Source of the DNA: Mycobacterium sp. E1747
Lineage (GTDB): Bacteria; Actinomycetota; Actinomycetes; Mycobacteriales; Mycobacteriaceae
Length of the DNA: 64,000 bases
Direction: 5' to 3'
Assembly: GCF_001667775.1 (NCBI RefSeq)
Contig: NZ_LZJI01000192.1
Coordinates: forward strand, 1-64,000
Positions 54,366 to 64,000 of the stretch are shown here, one piece after another. A program made the position numbers and the translations under genes. The notes beneath the pieces are model-generated. The model was not told the DNA's origin. It made no database searches and saw nothing but the letters and a program-made list of their open reading frames with translations. Every line of letters begins with the position of its first letter. Positions within the stretch are counted from its first letter, which is position 1.

Positions 54366-57300
54366 CTAGCCATCGGACTCCGCGGCGCCTTCCGCTTCCT
54401 CGGCGACTTCGTCCGCGTTCTCCTCGGCGTTGCGCGCGATGGCCAGCAGCGTGTTGTCCTCGCCCAGGTTCATCAGCCGTACGCCCTTGGTCTGGCGTCC
54501 CGCCTTGCGGACCTGCCGCGCCGCGGTGCGGATGACCCCGCCCCCGGAGGTGATGGCGTAGAGCTCGCTGTCATCGTCGACGATCAGCGCGCCCACCAGC
54601 TTGCCGCGCCGCCGGTCGAACATGACCGTCAACACGCCCTTGCCGCCGCGCCCCTGCACCGGATACTCCTCGATCGCGGTGCGCTTGGCGTAGCCGCCGG
54701 ACGTCGCCACCAACAGGTAGGTGCCTTCACGAACCACGTTGAGCGACAACAGGTAATCGTCGGTGTTGAACCGCATGCCCTGGACGCCGGAGGTAGCGCG
54801 CCCCATCGGACGCAGCGCCTCGTCGGTCGCCGAGAACCGGATGGATTGGCCGTTGGCCGACACCAGCAGCAGGTCCTCGTCCGCCGAGCACAGCACCGCG
54901 CCGACCAACTCGTCGTTGTCGCGCAGGTTGATCGCGACGATTCCACCCGATCGGTTGGAGTCGAAGTCGGTCAGCTTGGTCTTCTTGACCAGGCCGTTGC
55001 GCGTGGCCAGCACCAGATACGGGGCGTCCTCGTAGCCGCGGATCTGAATGACCTGGGCGATGCGTTCCTCCGGCTGAAAGGCCAGCAGGTTCGCCACGTG
55101 CTGACCGCGCGCCGTCCTGGACGCCTCGGGCAGTTCGTACGCCTTGGCGCGGTAGACCCGCCCCTGGGTGGTGAAGAACAGGATCCAGTCGTGCGTCGAG
55201 CTGACGAAGAAGTGCTTGACGATGTCGTCCTGCTTGAGGCCGGCACCCTGCACGCCCTTGCCGCCGCGCTTTTGGCTGCGGTAGAGGTCGGACTTGGTTC
55301 GCTTGGCGTAACCGGTCTCGGTGATGGTGACGACGACCTCTTCACGGGCGATCAGGTCCTCGTCGTTGACGTCACCGTCGGCCGCGATGATCCGGGTCCG
55401 TCGGTCGTCGCCGTGCTTCTCGACGATCTCGGCGAGCTCGTCATGAACGATGCCGCGCTGCCGTTCTGGCTTGGCCAGGATGTCTTCCAGGTCGGCGATC
55501 TCGGCCTCGATCTTGGCCAGGTCGTCGATGATGCGCTGGCGCTCCAGAGCGGCCAGGCGACGCAACTGCATGTCGAGGATGGCCTGCGCCTGGATCTCAT
55601 CGATGTCGAGCAGCTCGATCAGTCCAGCCCGGGCGATGTCGACGGTTTCCGACGCCCGGATCAACGCGATGACTTCGTCCAGCGCGTCGAGCGCTTTGAC
55701 CAGACCGCGCAGAATGTGGGCGCGTTCATTCGCCTTGCGCAGCCGGTAGGTGGTGCGCCGAACGATGACGTCGAGTTGGTGCGCCACGTAGTAGCGGATC
55801 ATCTGGTCGAGCCGCAGCGTGCGCGGCACCCCGTCGACGATCGACAACATGTTGGCGCCGAAGCTGGTCTGCAGCTGGGTGTGCTTGTAGAGGTTGTTCA
55901 GCACCACCTTGGCCACCGCGTCGCGCTTGATCTCGACGACGATGCGCAGGCCGACCCGATCGCTGGATTGGTCCTCGATGTTGGCGATACCGGTGAGCCG
56001 GCCGTCACGGACCTGCTCGGCGATCGACGTGATGAAGTTGTCGTGGTTGACTTGATAGGGCAACTCGGTGATGACGATCGAGGTGCGGCCCCGCGAATCT
56101 TCTTCTATCTCAACGACTCCACGCATCCGGATCGATCCGCGACCGGTGGTGTAGGCATCATGGATGCCCTGCGAACCGACGATCAGACCGTGGGTGGGGA
56201 AGTCCGGGCCCTTGACCCGCTCGCAGACTGCGGCCAGGGTGGCTTCTTCGTCGGCCTCGTGATTGTCCAGACACCAGTAGACGGCTTCTGCCAATTCGCG
56301 CAAGTTGTGTGGCGGGATGTTGGTCGCCATCCCGACCGCGATGCCGCCGGATCCGTTGGCCAGCAGGTTGGGGAACCGGCTGGGCAGCACCGTGGGTTCC
56401 TGCACCCGGCCGTCGTAGTTCGGGATGAAATCGACTGTCTCCTCGTCGATTTCGCGCAGCATCTCCATCGCGAGCGGGGTTAGCCGGGCCTCGGTGTTAT
56501 GGCTGACGAAGCCGTTGCTGAGGAACGCATGGTCGTCGGTGTCCACCCGCAAGCTGTATACCGGTTGCACTCCGGCATCGGTCACGGATGCGACGCGGGC
56601 ATAGTAGAACCGGCCGTCGGTGAGGTTGGTCGCGATGGAACGCACGTCGGGATCGGCGATGTGCGAAAGGATTTCAGCGCCGCGCGTCCGCCAGCGATGG
56701 ATGCGGTCTAGGTTGTGGCGATTCAGCCAATCCCGGTCGGCCCAGGAGCCGCCCGCGTGCTTCCGGATGAAGGCCGCCAGCCCGGGAACGTGGTCGCCAT
56801 CCCTGCCTGCGCATACCGGCATGGCCGCCAGGATCGCGGTCAGCTTGGCCTGCTTGGCGCCGCCAAAACCGATCCGGCTCGCGAACATTTCGGCTTGCGC
56901 GCGATTGGTGATGACGACTTTGTGTTCGCCGACCGCGTGCTGGTAACGCCGCGACACAACGCCGAATTCGAGCAGCATCTGCTGTACCTCGGCAGCGAGC
57001 CGTCCGCTACGCGTCGAATATGACACTTGAATCGTGTTGCGCGGCAGCTCCGAACACGAACCGTCACCCTCAAAGAGGGCTTGCAGAAATGCCCTCTTGA
57101 CCGCGGCCGGAGACTGCCAGAGCCATTCCGGCACATACTTGTCGGCGGACCGTTGCCCACATAGTTCGCCGAGCCGCGTCTTCCTGAGCGCCGCCAGATT
57201 GTGCACGTCGAGTTCGTGCAGCAGCGAACCTGAGGCGATTGTCCGCGAGGACACGTAACGCCGACCGCCGACCACCGCGTCGTACGCGCCGACGACCATA

Positions 57301-58145
57301 TCGAAGTAGTCCCGATCCAGGTTGTTGAAACCTGCGCGGCGTACCGATACGAATCCCTCGCTGATGAAGGCACCGAACAGCAGGGCTTCCAGCACGTCGT
57401 GCCATTCCCCGGGCCCGAACTCCACCGCGGGGGTGCGCTGGACCACGACGCAGTCGTTGGGCCGGATCTCGTCGATCAGCTTCCACAGCAGTGTGGGCAC
57501 GCCGGCAACATCGACCAGACACAGCAGCGGGTGGTTCGACGTTCCGGTGACTTCGTAGCCTTCGGCAGTACGCACCGTGTAGGTCTGGTGCTCGCCCGAG
57601 TGGAACAGGCGATCTGCGACCACCGGATTGCCGTGCCGATCCAGGACCTTGAGCTCTACCTTGTTATCCGAGTTCGGGGACGCACCCGGAACAATATCGC
57701 CGATTCGTATGGATTGCCCAAAGGGTAAGCGCACCAACGCATCTTCCGTCAGGCAGTACCGCATCGCCGCCGGTGGATCGTTGCCCGGCGAACCGAAGTT
57801 GCCCTGACCGTCGACCAGGGGGTACCGTAGCGACCACGGCTGCGCCATCCGCACCAGGGTGTCGTAGATCGACGAATCGCCGTGCGGGTGATAGTTGCCC
57901 ATCGTCTCCGCCACCGAACGTGCCGATTTCGCGTGGCCGCGGTCGGGCCGGAAGCCCGAGTCGAACATCGCGTACAGCACCCGGCGGTGCACCGGCTTGA
58001 GGCCGTCACGCACCTCCGGTAGAGCGCGCCCGACGATCACGCTCATCGCGTAATCGATATAGCTGCGCTGCATCTCCTGCTGGATGTCGACAGGTTCGAT
58101 GCGGTCGCCGGCTTCGCCGCCGGGTGGCAGCGTGGTGTCAGTCAT
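54366..58145 (-). CDS. gyrA: DNA gyrase subunit A, interrupted by an intein
   Basis: 1259-residue precursor; removing the 420-residue intein leaves 839, the normal length. N-extein 1-130 contains the QRDR helix [15 protein letters not shown] and ends at the catalytic Tyr (AAMRY). C-extein begins [11 protein letters not shown] and includes the winged-helix/tower and C-terminal beta-pinwheel ([16 protein letters not shown]). Cuts and passes DNA to introduce negative supercoils with GyrB. Position 91 is Ser where M. tuberculosis has Ala90. Confidence 0.97.
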   Translation of the reverse strand: MTDTTLPPGGEAGDRIEPVDIQQEMQRSYIDYAMSVIVGRALPEVRDGLKPVHRRVLYAMFDSGFRPDRGHAKSARSVAETMGNYHPHGDSSIYDTLVRMAQPWSLRYPLVDGQGNFGSPGNDPPAAMRYCLTEDALVRLPFGQSIRIGDIVPGASPNSDNKVELKVLDRHGNPVVADRLFHSGEHQTYTVRTAEGYEVTGTSNHPLLCLVDVAGVPTLLWKLIDEIRPNDCVVVQRTPAVEFGPGEWHDVLEALLFGAFISEGFVSVRRAGFNNLDRDYFDMVVGAYDAVVGGRRYVSSRTIASGSLLHELDVHNLAALRKTRLGELCGQRSADKYVPEWLWQSPAAVKRAFLQALFEGDGSCSELPRNTIQVSYSTRSGRLAAEVQQMLLEFGVVSRRYQHAVGEHKVVITNRAQAEMFASRIGFGGAKQAKLTAILAAMPVCAGRDGDHVPGLAAFIRKHAGGSWADRDWLNRHNLDRIHRWRTRGAEILSHIADPDVRSIATNLTDGRFYYARVASVTDAGVQPVYSLRVDTDDHAFLSNGFVSHNTEARLTPLAMEMLREIDEETVDFIPNYDGRVQEPTVLPSRFPNLLANGSGGIAVGMATNIPPHNLRELAEAVYWCLDNHEADEEATLAAVCERVKGPDFPTHGLIVGSQGIHDAYTTGRGSIRMRGVVEIEEDSRGRTSIVITELPYQVNHDNFITSIAEQVRDGRLTGIANIEDQSSDRVGLRIVVEIKRDAVAKVVLNNLYKHTQLQTSFGANMLSIVDGVPRTLRLDQMIRYYVAHQLDVIVRRTTYRLRKANERAHILRGLVKALDALDEVIALIRASETVDIARAGLIELLDIDEIQAQAILDMQLRRLAALERQRIIDDLAKIEAEIADLEDILAKPERQRGIVHDELAEIVEKHGDDRRTRIIAADGDVNDEDLIAREEVVVTITETGYAKRTKSDLYRSQKRGGKGVQGAGLKQDDIVKHFFVSSTHDWILFFTTQGRVYRAKAYELPEASRTARGQHVANLLAFQPEERIAQVIQIRGYEDAPYLVLATRNGLVKKTKLTDFDSNRSGGIVAINLRDNDELVGAVLCSADEDLLLVSANGQSIRFSATDEALRPMGRATSGVQGMRFNTDDYLLSLNVVREGTYLLVATSGGYAKRTAIEEYPVQGRGGKGVLTVMFDRRRGKLVGALIVDDDSELYAITSGGGVIRTAARQVRKAGRQTKGVRLMNLGEDNTLLAIARNAEENADEVAEEAEGAAESDG
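56496..57755 (-). other. GyrA intein (420 residues) with LAGLIDADG endonuclease domain
   Basis: Precursor residues 131-550. Starts with Cys ([20 protein letters not shown]); the block B-like GTSNHPLLC supplies the TxxH region; ends [12 protein letters not shown] followed by Thr+1. DOD endonuclease blocks are recognisable as [12 protein letters not shown] and [12 protein letters not shown]. The insertion point directly after the active-site Tyr is the one used by other mycobacterial GyrA inteins. Excision is needed for a working gyrase. Confidence 0.95.
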
Positions 58146-58177
58146 GTAGTCCTCGGGTTAGATCGTGCGAAATCGAA

Positions 58178-60467
<2,290 letters not shown>

Positions 60468-61028
60468 CTAGCCGTAGGTGTCGCGGGGGCCCCGTCCGGC
60501 GATGTGCCGGGGCCCCTTGCGCCACGACGGCGCCGTCGGCCCGGTGATTTTCAGCGATGTCACCACACCGTTGCCGACGGCCGCGGCGATCTTGGCCAAC
60601 AGCTGCGATTGGATCATCCGCAACTGGGTGGCCCAGGCGGTGGATTCGGCGGCCACGCTGAGCACCCCGTCGCTCAACGCGGTCGGCGTCGCATGGTCGG
60701 CGATCTGATGGCCCACCACGGATGCCCAATTACCGAACACGGTCCCTTCGGCGACCTGCGCGGACCAACCGCGCTTCTTGGCCAAGTCCCGCGCGAGCCG
60801 GCCCAGGGGTTGCGGATCGCGGGCGTCCGGTCCGGGCCCCGACCAGCTTCGGCGCTGACCGGCCACGCGGCGGCCCGGTGGCGGGGTCGACCGGCCTCGT
60901 CCGGCATCTTTGCCTTGTGCGCGGGCCGCGGCGCGGGCTTCCTCAAGGGTGCGCCTGACCAAGTCGATCCCGCGCAATAAACCCGGGTCGGCGGTCGCCG
61001 ATTCTTGTTCGTCGTCGCTGCCCGTCAT
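60468..61028 (-). CDS. DciA-like protein (DUF721, Rv0004 homologue)
   Basis: 186 residues. Basic disordered N-terminus, then the DUF721/DciA core at about 85-175 ([50 protein letters not shown]). DciA loads or supports the replicative helicase in bacteria lacking DnaC. Overlaps recF by 4 nt. Confidence 0.92.
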   Translation of the reverse strand: MTGSDDEQESATADPGLLRGIDLVRRTLEEARAAARAQGKDAGRGRSTPPPGRRVAGQRRSWSGPGPDARDPQPLGRLARDLAKKRGWSAQVAEGTVFGNWASVVGHQIADHATPTALSDGVLSVAAESTAWATQLRMIQSQLLAKIAAAVGNGVVTSLKITGPTAPSWRKGPRHIAGRGPRDTYG

Positions 61029-62170
61029 GACCGCACCTCCGAGATCCGGCCGAGATCGTCGTCGCGTAAATCGATCGGTATCTGGCTGGCCGCCCAGCCG
61101 GCGGGAATGTCCTCGACTACCGCCGCGGTGACCAATACCTGTTCCGCCGATTCGGCCACCGTCGCCAACGCCCGGCGGCGGGCCGCGTCCAGTTCGGCGA
61201 ACACGTCATCGAGCAGCAGCACGGGCTCGGTGCCATCGGCGCGCAACAATTCATAGGAGGCCAGCCGCAACGCGATCGCGAAGGACCACGATTCCCCATG
61301 GCTGGCAAAGCCTTTGGCGGGCTGATCACCCAGCCATAGTTCCAGATCGTCGCGATGCGGGCCTACCAGACACATGCCGCGCTCCAACTCCGCGTCACGC
61401 CGGTCTGCTAACGCAGCCAGCAATGCGGCTTCGAGGAAATCGCGGTCGCCGGTCGCCGCCGGCTCAGCGAGGCTGGTGCGGTAGGTGATCGACGCCGGCC
61501 GCGAGGCCGGGGCAAGGAGTTGGTAGGCCTTCTCCACCTCGGGTGCCAACTGGTTCACCAAGTCGATCCGCGCGGCCATCAACTCGGCGCCGTGTTCCGC
61601 CAACCGACTGTCCCACACGTCGAGGGTGTCCAGGGCGCCGCGGTCACCTCGGTGCCGAATTCCGGCGGCGGACTTCAACAGCGCCGTGCGCTGGCGCAGC
61701 ACCTTCTCGTAATCCGCGCGCACCGCGGCGACCGCCGGGCGCCGCACCGTCGCCAAATCGTCAAGGTAGCGGCGCCGCTCCGAGGGATCCCCACGCACCA
61801 GGGCCAAGTCTTCGGGAGCAAAAAGCACGGCGCGCAAAACCCCGATCACCTCGCGCGTGCTGCGCACCGGGGAACGATTCAGCCGCGCCTTGTTTGCCCG
61901 CCCCGCCGCGATTTCGAGATCGATCGCGCATTCTCGGCCCTCGTTGACCACGATCGTCGACACCACCGCGCGCTCGGCGCCGGCCCTGATCAAGGGCGTA
62001 TCGGTGCCTACCCGATGCGAGCCCAACGTGGTCGAAAACCACAGCGCCTCAATGAGATTCGTTTTGCCGAAGCCGTTGGATCCGACAAACACCGTCCGGC
62101 CTGGCTCCAGTTCGAGGTCGGCGTGCGCCCAGGACCGGAAATCGCGCAGTCCCAAATGCCGGACGTACAC
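61025..62170 (-). CDS. recF: DNA replication and repair protein RecF
   Basis: 381 residues from GTG 62170. SMC-like ATPase: [17 protein letters not shown], Walker [14 protein letters not shown], signature-type segment near [21 protein letters not shown], Walker [13 protein letters not shown]. Loads RecA at gaps. The start directly follows the dnaN stop. Confidence 0.96.
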   Translation of the reverse strand: MYVRHLGLRDFRSWAHADLELEPGRTVFVGSNGFGKTNLIEALWFSTTLGSHRVGTDTPLIRAGAERAVVSTIVVNEGRECAIDLEIAAGRANKARLNRSPVRSTREVIGVLRAVLFAPEDLALVRGDPSERRRYLDDLATVRRPAVAAVRADYEKVLRQRTALLKSAAGIRHRGDRGALDTLDVWDSRLAEHGAELMAARIDLVNQLAPEVEKAYQLLAPASRPASITYRTSLAEPAATGDRDFLEAALLAALADRRDAELERGMCLVGPHRDDLELWLGDQPAKGFASHGESWSFAIALRLASYELLRADGTEPVLLLDDVFAELDAARRRALATVAESAEQVLVTAAVVEDIPAGWAASQIPIDLRDDDLGRISEVRS

Positions 62171-63370
62171 CTATCCGGGCAACCGAACTGGCATCAGCAG
62201 ATAGACGTAATCCGTGGGCAACGCCGCAAAGGGACCGTTTCCGGTGGGTGAACTGTCGTCACCCGAGGCCGGACGCAGCAACGCCGGCTTGCCGGGCGTG
62301 GTGAAACCGAATGACACCCGTTCGGAATGAACCGCGGCCAGCCCATCGGTCAAGTAGGTCGGGTTGAACGCGATCGTCAACGGCTCGCCCACAAAATCGA
62401 CGGCAAGGTCCTCTTCGGCACGGCCCACATCGTCGGCACCCGCAGACAACCGCAGCGAGCCCTCGGAGAACTCCATCCGCACCTGCGCACCCCGATCGGC
62501 GACCAACGCCACCAGCTTGATCGCCTCGGTCAGCTCGGCGACGTTGATGGTCGCCACCGCCGTATGCTCGGCCGGCAACAGTTGACGGAACTTCGGGAAC
62601 TCCGCATCCAGCAGCCGCGTCGTACTCCGCTTGCCGTTGCCACTGATGCCAAGCAGCCCGTCTTTGCCTACGCCGCTGCCGGCACCCAACGACAACCGAA
62701 CCTCGGAACCATCGGCACCGGCCCGGGCCGCCTCGGCCAACGTCTTCGCCGGCACCAGCACAGCCGCTTCGATATCCGGCGACGATGCCGACCACGTCAA
62801 CTCGCGCACCGCCAGGCGGAACCTGTCGGTCGCGGCCAAAACCACGGTGTTGCCCGAGATCTCGACCCGAATTCCCGTCAACATCGGCAACGTGTCGTCC
62901 CGGCCGGCCGCGATCGCGACCTGGCTGATGGCCTCTGCAAAGAGATCCGCGGACAACGTCCCGGTCTCTTCCGGCAGGCCCGGCAGCGTCGGGTAATCCT
63001 CGACCGCCATCGTCGGCAACGAAAACCTGGCACTTCCGCAGTTCAAGGCCACCCGGTTGCCGTCGACGTAAAAGTCGACCGGCTTGTTCGGCAGTGCCCG
63101 GGTGATGTCCGATAACAACCTTCCAGACACCAAAACGCTTCCAGGAGAAGCTATCTCGGCTGCAACCTGCGCTTCGGCGGAGACTTCGTAATCGAATCCG
63201 GAGATCGTCAGGCCCTCATCGGACCCGGATAACAACACTCCCGAAAGCACCGGCACCGCCGGCCGGGTCGGCAGGTTTTTCGCCACCCACGACACCGCGT
63301 CGGCGAAGGACTCCCGCACCAAACGAAACTTCAAGTCGCTGAGGCCAGCCCTTGTCGTCGCCGCGTCCAT
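62171..63370 (-). CDS. dnaN: DNA polymerase III beta sliding clamp
   Basis: 399 residues. Three clamp domains with [30 protein letters not shown] at the N-terminus, [12 protein letters not shown] and FRLAVREL in the centre, and the conserved C-terminal [12 protein letters not shown]. Ring-shaped processivity factor of the replisome. Confidence 0.97.
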   Translation of the reverse strand: MDAATTRAGLSDLKFRLVRESFADAVSWVAKNLPTRPAVPVLSGVLLSGSDEGLTISGFDYEVSAEAQVAAEIASPGSVLVSGRLLSDITRALPNKPVDFYVDGNRVALNCGSARFSLPTMAVEDYPTLPGLPEETGTLSADLFAEAISQVAIAAGRDDTLPMLTGIRVEISGNTVVLAATDRFRLAVRELTWSASSPDIEAAVLVPAKTLAEAARAGADGSEVRLSLGAGSGVGKDGLLGISGNGKRSTTRLLDAEFPKFRQLLPAEHTAVATINVAELTEAIKLVALVADRGAQVRMEFSEGSLRLSAGADDVGRAEEDLAVDFVGEPLTIAFNPTYLTDGLAAVHSERVSFGFTTPGKPALLRPASGDDSSPTGNGPFAALPTDYVYLLMPVRLPG

Positions 63371-63908
63371 AGCGTCCCTTCACCTGCCGAGAGTTTCAAA
63401 AAGTCCGTTAGCTAGCCGCGTTCGCTAGCGAGGGGCTCCGCCACGAACGCCACTGACACGTCATGCCAACGACGACCGCAACGGCAGTCGAAGAACAACC
63501 GTAGATCGTCCGGGGCCATCTTGAAAGCTAATCGAGAACCCCGACAAGCCCGGCTGCCGGCGGATCCGTGCGTGGTGTTCGACCGAACTTCCCCAGCGCT
63601 GTATTTCAAAGAAGAAACGACGAAGAGATCTCAGTACTAGTAATAAGGGCTGTGGGTTCTGGGGACGGCTACGGTTCGACGCAGCTAGGGCGGGGATGGG
63701 GCTGTGGATTACGGGGTGCATAACTGTGAGTCCGGTGTGGGGCCGTTGGGGAGCATGAGCGGTTGTGCACGCGGCGCCGCGTAGTACACGGGTGTTTGAT
63801 CGCGTTGTGCACAGTGTCGCGCACAACCACAGGCTGTGGCGGGTGTGACAGACGTGCGAGAAGTTTTTTGGAAAAAAATGTGGCGATGAGTGCGCAGGGA
63901 TGCCCGCG
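63371..63908. other. oriC (dnaA-dnaN intergenic region)
   Basis: 538 bp without a gene between dnaN and dnaA. DnaA-box-like nonamers are TAATCCACA (minus, 63703-63711), TTATGCACC (minus, 63716-63724), TTGTGCACG (63763-63771) and TTGTGCACA (63805-63813). A palindrome CCACAG-G-CTGTGG lies at 63827-63839, and an AT-rich block (ttttttggaaaaaaat) at 63866-63881 could unwind. Nested GCTAGC repeats lie near dnaN (63411-63429). Location matches the mycobacterial origin. Confidence 0.85.
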
Positions 63909-64000
63909 TCAGCGCTTGGAGCGCTGGCGGATGCGCGTGGTGAGCTCTTTGACGTGATCGAAGACCTCACGCCGTTCGGCCATTTCGGACAAGATCTTGC
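63909..64000 (-). CDS. dnaA: Chromosomal replication initiator DnaA (C-terminal fragment)
   Basis: Last 29 codons and stop, reading KILSEMAERREVFDHVKELT and ending RIRQRSKR, the end of the DnaA domain IV region. The gene continues beyond the window. Confidence 0.93.
   Translation of the reverse strand, partial: KILSEMAERREVFDHVKELTTRIRQRSKR

Noticed and set aside
54846..56483. 545-codon plus-strand frame opposite gyrA
   Set aside because: Antisense to GyrA C-extein; Asp/Val-rich shadow.

Overview
This window is chromosomal DNA of a mycobacterium, most likely a slow-growing species outside the M. tuberculosis complex. The evidence is the high GC content, the WhiB, PknA/PknB, FhaA/FhaB, CrgA, CwsA and Mtc28 proteins, and a gene order that matches M. 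tuberculosis dnaA (Rv0001) to Rv0048c almost gene for gene (order recalled, not searched). It is written in reverse, so dnaA lies at the right edge. Species cannot be fixed from the window. Useful traits are a 420-residue GyrA intein and a serine at the GyrA residue equivalent to E. coli Ser83.

Layout. 1-907: a DUF1707/membrane protein gene (Rv0048c-like) whose N-terminal half is inverted relative to its C-terminal half across a perfect 77-bp inverted repeat. 1066-9509: PadR regulator, ino1, alpha/beta hydrolase, F420-type oxidoreductase, GntR regulator, a polar amino-acid ABC transporter with fused binding protein and permease, MarR regulator, SDR. 9522-17063: leuS, mtc28, small membrane protein, YqgE, MFS exporter, DinB/MDMPI-like protein. 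17134-24393: a type VII-secretion-flavoured locus (YbaB-like, a repeat-expanded DUF5631/5632-like protein, DUF2694-like, EspC-like, two DUF4226-like, NlpC/P60) with an XRE regulator divergent from whiB5. 24484-27193: acyl-CoA dehydrogenase, pirin, GNAT.

27309-37928 is an accessory island ending at tRNA-Leu. It holds a TNT-type NAD-glycohydrolase toxin with an overlapping candidate immunity gene, a degenerate small gene, a large AT-richer NACHT-LRR (bacterial NLR-like) ATPase, a broken AbiJ_NTD3/Abi_C abortive-infection gene, a truncated unknown gene, a frameshifted IS256-family element and an IS481-family element. It looks like an immunity and conflict island eroded by insertion sequences.

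37931-51645 is the core cell-division/cell-wall block: tRNA-Leu, fhaA-fhaB-pstP-rodA-pbpA-pknA-pknB (mostly 4-nt stop/start overlaps), convergent trpG and a DUF881 gene, crgA, a PH-domain gene, ppiA and cwsA. A second IS481 copy (51662-52981) sits at the 3' end of tRNA-Ala, then tRNA-Ile. 53342-64000 is the origin block: DUF3566 protein, gyrA (with intein), gyrB, DciA-like gene, recF, dnaN, oriC and the 3' end of dnaA.

Both IS481 copies lie exactly at tRNA 3' ends and have duplicated 14-15 bp that include the acceptor end, so each tRNA stays intact.
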